DNA from: Dama dama
Taxonomy: Eukaryota; Chordata; Mammalia; Artiodactyla; Cervidae
Direction of reading: 5' to 3'
Assembly: GCF_033118175.1 (NCBI RefSeq)
Contig: NW_026870889.1
Location: forward strand, 558,001-622,000
Length of the DNA: 64,000 bases
In this document: piece by piece, positions 13,860 to 26,782 of the stretch
Layout of the letters: each line of letters begins with the position of its first letter
Numbering within the stretch: the stretch's first letter is position 1
The notes under the pieces: model-generated
The model's database searches: none
Seen by the model: only the letters and a program-made list of their open reading frames with translations
Told to the model about the DNA's origin: nothing
Translations under genes and position numbers: made by a program

Positions 13860-14930
13860 ATTTTTTTCACACCTTTTCAGGCTCTTCATGTTTTTGAACA
13901 CAGCTTCATGCTCCTCCTATTTTCAGACCTTTTCATGCTCCTCATATTTTTGACACCTTTTGAAGCTCTTCCTAGTTTTGACGCCATTTCAGGCTCTTCA
14001 TGTTTTTCAACACCACTTCATGCTCCTCCTATTTTTCAGACCGTTTCATGCTCCTCATATTTTTCACACCTCTTGAAGCTCTTCATATTTTTCACACATT
14101 TTCAGGCTCTTCATGTTTTTGAACACCGCTTCGTTTTCCTCCTATTTTTCATACCGGTTCATGCTCGTCATGTATTTCACACCTTTTGAAGCTCTTTATA
14201 TTTTTCACCCCTTTTCATGCTCTCATGATTTTGAACACAGCTTCATGCTCCTCCTATTTTTCAGACCGTTTCATGCTACTCTCATTTTTGACACCGTTTG
14301 AAGCGCTTCATATTTTTGACACCTTTTGAAGCTCTTCTTATTTTTCACACCTTTGCAGCCTATTCATGTTTTTCAACACGCTTCATGCTCTTCCTATTTT
14401 TCAGACCGTTTCATGCTCCTCATACTTTTGACACCTTTGAAGCTCTTCATATATTTCACTCCTTTTCAGGCTCTTCATGTTTCTGAACACCACTTCAAGC
14501 TCGTCCTATTTTTCAGACCGTTACATGCTCATGTCATTTTTGACACCTTTTGAAGATTTTCATATTTTTCACACCTTTTCAACCTTTAATGTTTTGGAAC
14601 ATCGTTTCATGCTCTTCCGATTTTTCAGACCGATTCATGTTCTTCATATTTTTGACACCTTTTGAAGGTCTTCATATTTTTCACACCTTTTCAGGCTCTT
14701 CATGTTTTTGAACACCGTTTCATGCTTCTCCTATTTTGCAGATCGTTTCACGCTCTTCATATTTTTGACACGTTTTGGAGCTCTTCATATATTTCACACC
14801 GTTTCAGGCTCTTCATGTTTTTAAACATCGCTTCATGCTCCTCCTATTTTTCAGGCCGTTTCATGCTCCTCATATTTTTGACACCTTTTGAAGCTCTTCA
14901 TATATTTCACACCTTTTTGTGCTCTTCATG
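13860..14930. repeat. Older segmental duplication, left copy
   Basis: Shares an ordered series of rare variants with about 15400-16730: GACGCCATTTCAGG (13979 and 15528), TTCACCCCTTTTCA followed by CTCATG (14200s and 15750s), ACCGTTTGAAGCGC (14293 and 15953), and a TTTGGAACATCG / TTTCGGAACATC pair (14590s and 16390s). The offset grows in steps, about 1547, 1660 and 1801 bp, that is by 113 and then 141 bp. Many substitutions separate the copies, so this is older than the other segmental copies in the window. Confidence 0.8.
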
Positions 14931-15399
14931 ATGTTCAACATCGCGTCATGCTCCTCCTATTTTTCAGACCGTTTCATGCTCCTCATATTTTTGACACCTT
15001 TTGAAGCTCTTCATATTTTTCACAACTTTCTTTCTCTTCATGATGTTCATCACCGTCTCATGCTCCTCCTATTTTTCAGACCGTTTAAATCTCCTCATAT
15101 TTTTGACATCTTTTGAAGCTCTTCATATTTTTCACACCTTTTCAGGCTCTTCATGTTTTTCAACACCGCTTCATGGTCCTCCTATTTTTCAGACCGTTTC
15201 AGGCTCCTCATATTTTTGACACCTTTTGATGCTCCTCTATTTTTCACACCTTTTGAAGGTCTTCATATATTTCACACCTTTTCAGGCACTTCATGTTTTT
15301 CAACACCACTTCATGCTCCTCCTGTTTTTCAGACCGTTTCATGCTCATCTCATTTTTGACTCCTTTGGAACCTCTTCATATTTTTCACACCTTTTGAAG

Positions 15400-16730
15400 C
15401 TCTTCATATTATTCACACCTTTTCAGGCTCTTCATGATTTTGAACACCGTTTCATGCTCCTCCTATTTTTCAGAACTTTTCATGCTCCTCATATTTTTGA
15501 CACCTTTTGAAGCTCTTCCTAATTTTGACGCCATTTCAGGCTCTTCATGTTTTTCAACACCGCTTCATGCTCCTCCTATTTTTCAGACCGTTTCTTGCTC
15601 CTCATATTTTTCACACGTCTTGAAGCTCTTCATATTTTTCACACATTCTCAGGCTCTTCATGTTTTTGAACACCGCGTTATTCTCCTCCTATTTTTCAGG
15701 CCGTTTCATGCTCGTCATGTATTTCACACCTTTTGAAGCTCTTTATATTTTTCACCCCTTTTCAGGCTCTCATGTTTTTGAACACCGCTTCATTTTCCTC
15801 CTATTTTTCAGACCGTTCCATGCTCCTCATGTATTTCAAACCTTTTGAAGCTCTTCATATTTTTCACACCTTTTCAGGCTGTTCATATTTTTGAACAACG
15901 TTTCATGCTCTTCCTATTTTTCAGACCATTTCATGCTACTCTCATTTTTGACACCGTTTGAAGCGCTTCATATTTTTGACACCTTTTGAAGCTCTTCTTA
16001 TTTTTCACACCTTTTCAGCCTATTGATGTTTTTCAACAACGCTTCATGCTCCTCCTATTTTTCAGACCGTTTTATGCTCCTCATATTTTTGACACCTTTG
16101 AAGCTCTTCATATATTTCACTCCTTTTCAGGCTCTTCATGTTTCTGAACACCACTTCATGCTCGTCCTAATTTTCAGACCTTTACATGCTCATGTCATTT
16201 TTGACACCTTTTGAAGTTTTTCATATTTTTCACACCTTTTGAAGCTCTTAATATTTTTCGCACGTTTTCAGGCTCTTCATGTTTTTCAACTCCGCTTCAT
16301 GGTCCTCCTATTTTTGAGACCGTTTCAAGGTTCTCATATTTTTGACACGTTTTGAAGCTCTTCATATTTTCACACCTTTTCCACCTTTAATGTTTCGGAA
16401 CATCATTTCAGGCTCCTCCGATTTTTCAGACCGATTCATGCTCCTCATATTTTTGACACCTTTTGAAGGTCTTCATATTTTTCACACCTTTTCAGGCTCC
16501 TCATGTTTTTGAACACCGTTTCATGCTTCTCCTATTTTGCAGATCGCTTCATGCTCTTCATATTTTTGACACGTTTTGCAGCTCTTCATATATTTTACAC
16601 CGTTTCAGGCTCTCAGGTTTTGAACACAGCTTCTTGCTCCTCCTATATTTCAGACCGTTTCATGCTCCTCATATTTTAGACACCTTTTGTAGCTCTTCAT
16701 ATTTTTCATACCTTTTCAGGCGCTTCATGT
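15400..16730. repeat. Older segmental duplication, right copy
   Basis: Right-hand partner of about 13860-14930. It is longer by one 113-bp unit and one 141-bp pentamer placed at two separate points. The boundaries are approximate because divergence is substantial and all units resemble one another. Confidence 0.75.
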
Positions 16731-17112
16731 TTTTGAACACCGCTACATGCTCCTCCTATTTTTCAGCCCGTTTCATGCTCCTCATAATTTTGACACCTTT
16801 TGAAGCTCTTCATATATTTCACACATTTTCAGGCTCTTCATTTTTTTGAACACCACTTCATGCTCCTCCTATTTTTCAGACCATTTCATGCTCATCTCGT
16901 TTTGACACCTTTTGAAGCTCTTCATATTTTTCATACCTTTTCAGGCTCTTCATGTTTTTCAACACCGCTTCATGCTCCTCCTATTTTTCAGACCGTTTCA
17001 TTCTCCCGTTAATTTTGACATCTTTTGAAGCTCTTCATATTTTTCACAACTTTTCAGGCTCTTCACGTTTTTCAACACCGCTTCATGCTCCTCCTATTTT
17101 TCAGACCATTTC

Positions 17113-17443
17113 ATGCTCATCTCATTTTTTACACCTTTTGAAGCTCTTCATATTTTGCACACCTTTTCAGGCTCTTCATGTTTTTCAGCTCCACTTCATG
17201 CTCCTCCTATTTTTCAGACCATTTCATGCTCCTCATATTTTTCACACCTTTTGAAGCTCTTCATATTTTTCAAACCTTTTCAGGTTCTTCATGTTTTTCA
17301 GCACCAGTTCATGCTCCTCCTATTTTTCAGACTGTTACATGCTCATCTCATTTTTTACACCTTTTGAAGCTCTTCATATTTTGCACACCTTTTCAGGCTC
17401 TTCATGTTTTTCAGCTCCACTTCATGCTCCTCCTATTTTTCAG
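17113..17443. repeat. Alternating variant units (226-bp period)
   Basis: A 113-bp variant marked by TCATTTTTTACACC in m2, ATATTTTGCACACC in m3 and TTTTTCAGCTCC in m4 starts at about 17113 and again at 17339, 226 bp apart, with a different unit between. A more diverged version occurs near 18558-18640. This shows dimers of the 113-bp unit being copied together. Confidence 0.65.
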
Positions 17444-20400
17444 ACCGTTTCTTGCTCCTCATATTTTTGACACTTTTTGAAGCTCTTCATAATTTTCACA
17501 CCTTTTCTGGCTCTTCATGTTTTGAACACAGCTTCATGCTCCTCCTATTTTTCAGACCGTTTCATTCTCCTCATGTTTTTGACACCTGTTGAAGCTCTTC
17601 ACATTTTTTACACCGTTTCAGGCTCTTCAAGATTTTCAACACCGCTTCATGATCCTCCTATTTTTGAGACCGTTTCATGCTCTTCCTATTTTTGAGACTG
17701 GTTCAGGCTCCTCATATTTTTGACAGGTTTTGAAGCTCTTCATATTTTTCACACCTTTTCAGGCTCTTCATGTTTTTCAACACCGCTTCATGCTCCTCCT
17801 ATTTTACAGATCGTTTCATGCTCCTCTCATTATTCACACCTTTTGAAGCTCTTCATATTTTTCACAGCTTTTCAGGCTCTTCATGTTTTTCAACACTGTT
17901 TCATGCTCCTCCTATTTTTCAGACCGTTTCATGCTCCTCCTATTTTTCAGACCGTTTCATGCTCCTCATGTATTTCACACCTTTTGAAGCTCTTCATATT
18001 TTTGACACGTTTTCAGACTCTTCATGTTTTTCAACACCGTTACATGCCCCTCCTATTTTTCAGACGGTTTCCTGCTCCTCATAATTTTGACACCTTTTGA
18101 AGCTCTTCATATTTTTCACACCTTTTCAGGCTCTTCATGTTTTTGAGCCCAGCTTCATGCTCTTCCTATTTTTCAGGCCGTTTCGTGCTCCTCATGTATT
18201 TCACACCTTTTTAAGCTCTTCATATTTTTCACACCTTTTGAAGCTCTTCATATTTTTCACACCTTTTCAGGCTCTTCATGTTTTTGAACACCGCTTCATG
18301 CTCCTACTTTTTTTCAGACCGTTTATTTCTCCTCATATATTTAACACATTTTGAAGCTCTTCATATTTTTCACACCTTTTCTGGCTCTTCATGTTTTTGA
18401 ACACCGCTTCATGCTCCTCCTATTTTTCAGACCGTTTCATGCTCGTCTAATTTTTCACACCTTTTAAAGCTCTTCATATTTTTCACACATTTTCAGGCTC
18501 TTCATGTTTTTCAGCACCAGTTCATGCTCCTCCTATTTTTCAGACCATTTCATGCTCATCTCATTTTTTACACCTTTTGAAGCTCTTCATATTTTGTACA
18601 CATTTTCAGGCACTTCATGTTTTTCAGCTCCACTTCATGCTCCTCCTCTTTTTCAGACCGTTTCATGCTGCTCTCATTTTTTACACTTTTTGAAGCTCTT
18701 CATATTTTTCACACCTTTTCAGGCTCTTCATGTTTTTCAACACAGCTTCATGCTCCTCCTATTTTTCAGACCGTTTCAATCTCCTCAAGTTTTTGACACC
18801 TGTTGAAGCTCTTCACATTTTTCACACCTTTTCAGGCTCTTCACGATTTTCAACACCGCTTCATGATCCTCCTATTTTTCAGACCGTTGCATGCTCTTCC
18901 TATTTTTCAAACCGTTTCATGCTCCTCCTATTTTTCAGACCGTTTCATTCTCCTCATATATTTGACACATTGAAGCTCTTCCTATTTTTACACACCTTTT
19001 CAGGCTCTTCATGTTTTTCCACACCGTTTAATGCTCCTCCTATTTTTCAGACCGTTTCATTCTCCTCATATATTTGACACATTTTGAAGCTCCTCCTATT
19101 TTTCCACAACTTTTCAGGCTCTTCATGTTTTTCAGCTCCACTTCATGCTCCTCGTATTTTTCAGACCGTTTAAAGCTCCTCATAATTTTGACACCTTTTT
19201 TAGCTCTTCATATTTTTCACCCCTTTTCAGGCTGTTCATGTTTTTGAACACCGCTTCATGCTCCTGCTATTTTTCAGACCGTTTCATGCTCATCTAATTT
19301 GACAGCTTTTGAAGCTCTTCATATTTTTCACACCTTTTGAAGCTCTTCATATTTTTCACACATTGTCAGGCTCTTCATGTTTTTCAACACCGCTTCTTGC
19401 TCCTCCTATTTTTCAGACCGTTTCATGCTCCTCATATTTGGACACGTTTTGAAGCTCTTCATATTTTTCACACCTTTTCAGGCTCTTCATGTTTTTGAAC
19501 ACCGTTTCATACTCCTCCTATTTTTCAGACTGTTTCATGCTTTTCATATTTTTCACAACTTTTGAAGCTCTTCATATTTTTCACACCTTTTCAACTCTTC
19601 ATGTTTTCGAACACCGCTTCACGCTCCTATTTTTCAGACCGTTTCATGCTCCTCATATTTTTGACACCTTTTGAAGCTCTTCATATTTTTCACACATTTT
19701 CAGGCTCTTCATGTTTTTCAATACCACTTCATGCTCCTCTATTTTTCAGACCGTTTCATGCTCCTCATATATTTCACATATTTTCAGGCTCTTCAAGTTT
19801 TTGAACACCGCTTCATGATCCTCCTATTTTTCAGACCGTTTCATACTCCTCATATTTTTCACACCTTTTGAAGCTCTTCATATTTTTCACACCTTTTCAG
19901 GCTTTTCATGCTTTTGAACACCGCTTCATGTTCCTTCTATTTTTCAGAACGTTTCATGCTCCTTTTATTTTTGACATCTTTTGAAGCTCTTCGTATATTT
20001 CACACCTTTTCATGCGCTTCATGTTTTTCAACATCGCTTCATGCTCCTCCTATTTTTCAGACCGTCTCATGCTACTCATATTTTTGACATCTTTTGAAGC
20101 TCTTCCTATTTTTCAAACCTTTTCAGGCTCTTCACGTTTTTCAACAACGCTTCATGTTCCTCCTATATTTCATACCGTTTCATGCTCCTCATAATTTTCA
20201 CACCTTTTGAAGCTCTTCATATTTTTCAAACCTTTTCAGGCCTTTCATATATTTGAACACCGTTTCATGCTCCTCCTATTTTTAAGACCGTTTCATGCTC
20301 CTAATATTTTTAACACCTTTTGAAGCTCTTCATATTTTTCCAACCTTTTCATGTTTTTGAACACCATTTCATGCTCCTCATATTTTTCACACATTTTGCA

Positions 20401-20989
20401 GCTCTTCATATTTTTCACGCCTTTTCATGATCTTCATGTTTTTCAACACCAATTCATGCTCCTCCTATATTTTAGACCGTTTCATGCTCCTCATATTTTT
20501 CACAACTTTTCAGGCTCTTCATGTTTTTGAACACCGCTTCATGCTCCTCCTATTTTTCAGACCCTTTGATGCTCTTCATATTTTTGACACCTTTTGAAGC
20601 TCTTCATATATTTCACACATTTTCAGGCTCTTCAATTTTTTCAAACCCGCTTCATGCCCCTCCTATTTTTCAGACCGTTTCATGCTACTCATATTTTTCA
20701 CGCATTTTGAAGATCTTCATATTTTTCACACCTTTTCAGGCTCTTCATGTTTTTCAACAACGTTTCATGCTCCTCCTACTTTTCAGACCGTTTCATCCTC
20801 CTCATATTTTTGACACCTTTTGAAGCTCTTCATATATTTCACACCTTTTCAGGCTCTTAATGTTTTTCAACAGCGCTTCATGCTCCTCCTATTATTCAGA
20901 CCGTTACAATCTACACATATTTTTGACACCTTTTGAAGCTTTTCATATATTTCACAACTTTTCAGGTTCTTCATGATTTTCAACACCAC

Positions 20990-21017
20990 TTCATGCTCCT
21001 CCTATTTTTCAGACCGT
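20990..21017. repeat. Monomer m1 (28 bp), reference copy
   Basis: Head TTCATGCTCCTC, core CTATTTTT, tail CAGACCGT. The CCTCCTATTTTTCAG stretch identifies m1 through the array. It carries one CpG (ACCGT), which often appears as ACCAT or ACTGT in other copies. m1 heads sometimes fuse with m2 tails (CCTATTTTTGACACC), producing shortened units. Confidence 0.9.
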
Positions 21018-21045
21018 TTCATGCTCCTCATATTTTTGACACCTT
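21018..21045. repeat. Monomer m2 (28 bp), reference copy
   Basis: Head TTCATGCTCCTC, core ATATTTTT, tail GACACCTT. m2 looks the most variable of the four. Common alternatives elsewhere are CTCATGTATTTCACACC, CTCATCTCATTTTTGACACC and CTCATAATTTTGACACC. The TTTTTGA of this monomer supplies many of the stop codons that keep forward reading frames short. Confidence 0.9.
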
Positions 21046-21073
21046 TTGAAGCTCTTCATATTTTTCACACCTT
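21046..21073. repeat. Monomer m3 (28 bp), reference copy
   Basis: Head TTGAAGCTCTTC, core ATATTTTT, tail CACACCTT. A frequent variant has core ATATATTT. m3 is the monomer most often seen doubled, giving m1-m2-m3-m3-m4 pentamers, for example around 12540-12600. It contains an AGCT tetranucleotide in most copies. Confidence 0.9.
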
Positions 21074-21102
21074 TTCAGGCTCTTCATATTTTTGAACACC
21101 GT
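21074..21102. repeat. Monomer m4 (29 bp), reference copy
   Basis: Head TTCAGGCTCTTC, core ATGTTTTT in most copies (ATATTTTT here), tail GAACACCGC in the consensus (ending GT here). It is one base longer than the other monomers. Two tail forms, GAACACC and CAACACC, occur in large numbers throughout the array. A CpG near the end (CCGC) is often replaced by CCAC or CTGC. Confidence 0.9.
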
Positions 21103-21491
21103 TTCATGCTCCTCCTATTTTTCAGACCGTTTCATGTTCCTCATATTTTTGACACCTTTTGAAGCTCTTCATATTTTTCACACGTTTTCACGCTCTTCAT
21201 GTTTTTGAACACTGCTTCATGCTCCTCCTATTTTTCAGACCGTTTCATGATCCTCATACATTTGTAACCTTTTGAAGCTCTTCATATTTTTCACACCTTT
21301 TCAGGCTCTTCATGTTTTTCAAAACCAATTCATGCTCCTCCTATTTTTCAGACTGTTTCATGTTCCTCATATTTTTGACACCTTTTGAAGCGCTTCATAT
21401 TTTTCACACCTTTTCAGGCTCTTCATGTTTTTCAAAACCGCTTCATGCTCCTCGTATTCTTCAGAAATTTTCATGATCCTCATATATTTGG

Positions 21492-24400
21492 CATCTTTTG
21501 AAGCTCTTCATACTTTTCACACCTTTTGAATCTCTTCATATTTTTCATATTTTTGAAGTTCTTCATATTTTTCACACGTTTTCAGGCTCCTCATGTTTTT
21601 CAACACCGCTTCATGCTTCTCCTGTTTTTCAGACCGTTTCATGCTCCTCGTATTTTTGACACATTTTGATGTTCTTCATATTTCTCACACCTTTTCAGGC
21701 TCTTCATTTTTTTCAACACCATTTTATGCTGCTCTTATTTTTCAGCCCGTTAGATGCTCTTCTCATTTTTGACACCTTTTGAAATTCTTCATATATTTCA
21801 CACCTTTTGAAGCTCTTCATATTTTTCACAGGTTTTCAGGCACTTCATGTTTTTGATCACCGTTTCATGCTCCTCCTATTTTTCATACCGTTTCATGCTC
21901 CTCGTATTTTTGACACATTTTGATGTTCTTCATATTTCTCACACCTTTTCAGGCTCTTAATGTTTTTCAAAAACGCTTCATGCTCCTGCTATTTTTCAGT
22001 CCGTTTCATGCTCCTCATATTTTTCACACCTTTTGAAGCTCTTCATATTTTGCACATTTTTGAAGCTCTTCATATTTTTCACATGTTTTCAGGCTTTTCA
22101 TGTTTTTCAACACGACTTCATCCTCCTCATTATTTCAGACCATTTCATTCTCCTCATATTTTTGGCACGTTTTTAGGCTCTTCATATTTTTCACACCTTT
22201 TCAGGCTCTTCATGTTTTTGAACTCCGTTTCATGCTCCTCCTATTTTTCAGACCGTTTCATGCTCCTCATATATTTGACAACTTTTGAAGCTCTTCATAT
22301 TTTTCACATCTTTTCAGGCTCTTCATGTTTTTCAACACCGCTTCATGCTCCTCCTATTTTTCAGAGAGTTTCATGCTCCTCATATTTTTGACACCTTTTG
22401 AAGCTCTTCATAATTTTCACACCTTTTCAGCTCTTCATGTTTTGAACACCGTTTAATGCTCCTCCTATTTTTCAGACCGTTTCATTCTCCTATATTTTTG
22501 ACACCTTTTGAATCTCTTCATATATTCACACCTTTACAGGCTATTCACCTTTTTCAACACCGCTTCATGCTCCTCCTATTTTTCAGCCCGTTTCATGCTC
22601 CTCATAGTTTTGACACCTTTTGAAGCTCTTCATATATTCACACCTTTACAGGCTATTCACCTTGTTCAACACCACTTCATGCTCCTCCTATTTTTCAGAG
22701 AGTTTCATGCTCGTCATGTATTTCACACCTTTTGAAGCTTTTCATATTATTCACACCTTTTGAACCTCTTCATATATTTCACACCTTTCCAGGCTATTCA
22801 GGTTTTCAATACCACTTCATGCTACTCCTATTTTTCAAACCGTATCATGCTCCTCCTATTTTTGACACCTTGAGAAGCTTTTCATATTCTTCACACCTTT
22901 CAGGTTCTTCATGTTTTTCAAGACCACATCATGCTGCTCGTATTTTTCAGACCGTTTCATGCTCCTCATATTTTTGACACATTTTGAAACTCTTCATATA
23001 TATCACTCCTTTTCAGGCTCTTCATTTTTTGAACACCACTTCATGCTCCTCCTATTTTTCAGACCGTTTCATGCTCGTCACATTTTTTGACACCTTTTGA
23101 AGCTTTTCAGATTTTTCACACCTTTTCAGGCTCTTCATGTTTTTCAACACCACTTCAAGCTCCTCCAGGTTTGCAGACCGTTTCATGCTCCTCATATTTT
23201 TCACACCTTTTGAAGCTCTTCATATTTTTCACACCTTTTCAGGCTTTTCATGTTTTTGAACACCGCTTCATGTTCCTCCTATTTTTCAGACCGTTTCATG
23301 CTCCTCATATTTTTGACACCTTTTGAAGCTCTTCATATTTTTCACAACTTTTCAGGCTCTTCATGTTTTTGAACACCGTTTCATGCTCCTCCTATTTTTC
23401 AGAACTTTTCTTGCTCCTCACATTTTTGACACCTTTTGAAGCTCTTCATATTTTTCACACCTTTTGAAGCTCTTCTTATTTTTCACACGTTTTAAGGCTC
23501 TTCATGTTTTTCAACACTGCTTCATGATCCTCCTGTTTTTCAGACCGTTTCATGCTCCTCATAATTTTGACACGTTTTGAGGCTCTTCATATTTTTCACA
23601 CCTTTCCAGGCTCTTCATGTTTCTGAACACCGTTTCATGCTACTCTTACTTATCAGACCGTTTCATGCTCCTCATATTTTTGACAACTTTTGAAGCTCTT
23701 CATATTTTTCATACCTTTTCAGACTCTCCATGTTTTTGAACACCGATTCCTGCTCCTCTTATTTTTCAGACCGTTTCATGCTCATCCTATTTTTCAGACC
23801 ATTTCATGTTCCTCATATTTTTGACACCTTTTGAAGCTCTTCATATTTTTCACACGTTTCGACGCTCTTCATGTTTTTGAACACCGCTTCATGCTCCTCC
23901 TATATTTCAGACCGCTTCATGCTCCTCCTATTTTTCAGACCGTTTCATGCTCCTCCTGTATTTCCAACCTTTTGAAGCTCTTCATATTTTTCACACCTTT
24001 TCATGCTCTTCATGTTTTTGAACACCGCTTCATGCTCCTCCTATTTTTCAGACCCTTTGATGATCTTCATATTTTTGACACCTTTTGAGGCTCTTCATAT
24101 TTTTAACACCTTTTCAGGCTCTTCATGATTTTCAACACCGCTTCATGCTCCTCGTATTTTTCAGACCGTTTCATGCTCATGTCATTTTTGACACATTTTG
24201 AATCTCTTCACATTTTTCACACCTATTGAAGATCTTCATATTTTTCATAATTTTGAAGCTCTTCATATTTTTCACATGTTTTCAGGCTCTTCATCTTTTT
24301 CAACACCGCTTCATGCTCCTGCTATTTTCCAGACCGTTTCATACTCCTCATATTTTTGACACGTTTTGAGGCTCTTCATATTTTTCACACCTTTTCAAGC

Positions 24401-24809
24401 TCTTCATGTTTTTGAACAACGTTTCATGATCCTCCTATTTTTCAGAACGTTTCATGCTCCTCATATTTTTGACACCTTTTAAAGCTCTTCATATTTTTCA
24501 CACCTTTCGAGCTCTTCGTGTTTTTGAACACCGCTTCATGCTCCTCCTATTTTTCAACTGTTTCATGCTCCTCATGTATTTCACAGCTTTTGAAGCGCTT
24601 CATATATTTCACATGTTTTCAGGCTGTTCATGTTTTTCAAAACCAATTCATGCTCCTCCTATTTTTCAAACTGTTTCATGCTCCTCAAATTTTTGACACC
24701 TTTTGAAGCTCTTCATATATTTTCCACCTTTTCAGGCTCTTCATTTTTGTGAACTCCGCTTCATGCTCCTCCTTTTCTTCAGACCGTTTCATGCTCATCT
24801 CATTATTGA
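21492..24809. repeat. 3318-bp segmental tandem duplication, copy 1
   Basis: Bases 21492-23464 recur at 24810-26782 with a constant offset of 3318 bp. Diagnostic shared variants include the ACAGGTTTTCAGGCAC near 21828, a cluster of TATTCACACCTTTACAGG forms near 22524 and 22636, and CTCCTCCAGGTTTGCAG near 23160. Noted differences are few: ACACGACTTC versus ACACCACTTC near 22113, and CATACCGTTTC versus CATACCATTTC near 21890. Part of the remainder (23462-23790) matches 27311-27640; 23791-24809 has no partner that I noticed. Confidence 0.9.
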
Positions 24810-26782
24810 CATCTTTTGAAGCTCTTCATACTCTTCACACCTTTTGAATCTCTTCATATTTTTCATATTTTTGAAGTTCTTCATATTTTTCACACGTTTT
24901 CAGGCTCCTCATGTTTTTCAACACCGCTTCATGCTTCTCCTGTTTTTCAGACCGTTTCATGCTCCTCGTATTTTTGACACATTTTGATGTTCTTCATATT
25001 TCTCACACCTTTTCAGGCTCTTCATTTTTTTCAACACCATTTTATGCTGCTCTTATTTTTCAGCCCGTTAGATGCTCTTCTCATTTTTGACACCTTTTGA
25101 AATTCTTCATATATTTCACACCTTTTGAAGCTCTTCATATTTTTCACAGGTTTTCAGGCACTTCATGTTTTTGATCACCGTTTCATGCTCCTCCTATTTT
25201 TCATACCATTTCATGCTCCTCGTATTTTTGACACATTTTGATGTTCTTCATATTTCTCACACCTTTTCAGGCTCTTAATGTTTTTCAAAAACGCTTCATG
25301 CTCCTGCTATTTTTCAGTCCGTTTCATGCTCCTCATATTTTTCACACCTTTTGAAGCTCTTCATATTTTGCACATTTTTGAAGCTCTTCATATTTTTCAC
25401 ATGTTTTCAGGCTTTTCATGTTTTTCAACACCACTTCATCCTCCTCATTATTTCAGACCATTTCATTCTCCTCATATTTTTGGCACGTTTTTAGGCTCTT
25501 CATATTTTTCACACCTTTTCAGGCTCTTCATGTTTTTGAACTCCGTTTCATGCTCCTCCTATTTTTCAGACCGTTTCATGCTCCTCATATATTTGACAAC
25601 TTTTGAAGCTCTTCATATTTTTCACATCTTTTCAGGCTCTTCATGTTTTTCAACACCGCTTCATGCTCCTCCTATTTTTCAGAGAGTTTCATGCTCCTCA
25701 TATTTTTGACACCTTTTGAAGCTCTTCATATTTTTCACACCTTTTCAGCTCTTCATGTTTTGAACACCGTTTAATGCTCCTCCTATTTTTCAGACCGTTT
25801 CATTCTCCTATATTTTTGACACCTTTTGAATCTCTTCATATATTCACACCTTTACAGGCTATTCACCTTTTTCAACACCGCTTCATGCTCCTCCTATTTT
25901 TCAGCCCGTTTCATGCTCCTCATAGTTTTGACACCTTTTGAAGCTCTTCATATATTCACACCTTTACAGGCTATTCACCTTGTTCAACACCACTTCATGC
26001 TCCTCCTATTTTTCAGAGAGTTTCATGCTCGTCATGTATTTCACACCTTTTGAAGCTTTTCATATTATTCACACCTTTTGAACCTCTTCATATATTTCAC
26101 ACCTTTCCAGGCTATTCAGGTTTTCAATACCACTTCATGCTACTCCTATTTTTCAAACCGTATCATGCTCCTCCTATTTTTGACACCTTGAGAAGCTTTT
26201 CATATTCTTCACACCTTTCAGGTTCTTCATGTTTTTCAAGACCACATCATGCTGCTCGTATTTTTCAGACCGTTTCATGCTCCTCATATTTTTGACACAT
26301 TTTGAAACTCTTCATATATATCACTCCTTTTCAGGCTCTTCATTTTTTGAACACCACTTCATGCTCCTCCTATTTTTCAGACCGTTTCATGCTCGTCACA
26401 TTTTTTGACACCTTTTGAAGCTTTTCAGATTTTTCACACCTTTTCAGGCTCTTCATGTTTTTCAACACCACTTCAAGCTCCTCCAGGTTTGCAGACCGTT
26501 TCATGCTCCTCATATTTTTCACACCTTTTGAAGCTCTTCATATTTTTCACACCTTTTCAGGCTTTTCATGTTTTTGAACACCGCTTCATGTTCCTCCTAT
26601 TTTTCAGACCGTTTCATGCTCCTCATATTTTTGACACCTTTTGAAGCTCTTCATATTTTTCACAACTTTTCAGGCTCTTCATGTTTTTGAACACCGTTTC
26701 ATGCTCCTCCTATTTTTCAGAACTTTTCTTGCTCCTCACATTTTTGACACCTTTTGAAGCTCTTCATATTTTTCACACCTTT
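24810..26782. repeat. 3318-bp segmental tandem duplication, copy 2
   Basis: Direct copy of 21492-23464. It starts at the CATCTTTTGAAGC that follows a TCATTATTGA variant of m2, and ends where CTTTTCAGACTC replaces the CTTTTGAAGCTC of copy 1. Homology to copy 1 resumes after about 530 bp. Confidence 0.9.

Larger units (their letters stand above)
20990..21102. repeat. Reference 113-bp higher-order unit (m1-m2-m3-m4)
   Basis: A clean, near-consensus copy of the tetrameric unit, useful as a phase reference. The next unit starts at 21103, exactly 113 bp later. The junctions fall into two kinds. m4 to m1 and m1 to m2 read ACCG followed by a TTCATGCTCC head. m2 to m3 and m3 to m4 read ACCTT followed by a head ending GCTCTTC. 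Read in that phase, the unit is two monomers of one subtype followed by two of another. Confidence 0.93.
11529..21491. repeat. Heterogeneous array segment with small and old duplications
   Basis: About 10 kb of diverged units between the two recent left-hand duplications. It holds a 140-bp pentamer duplication at 12601-12880, an older 1.5-1.8-kb duplication between about 13.9 and 16.7 kb, and an alternating variant series at about 17.1-17.45 kb. Pentamers with doubled m1 or m3 are frequent (for example 12880-12930, 17900-17960, 18890-18950). No gene or foreign insertion seen. Confidence 0.8.

Noticed and set aside
13707..14189. Longest forward open frame (160 codons), one of many 60-160-codon frames
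   Set aside because: The peptide is low complexity, rich in F, H, L and S, and is a translation of the satellite itself. Similar frames recur throughout wherever the TTTTTGA stops are spaced out. No start context, codon bias or recognisable domain supports a gene.
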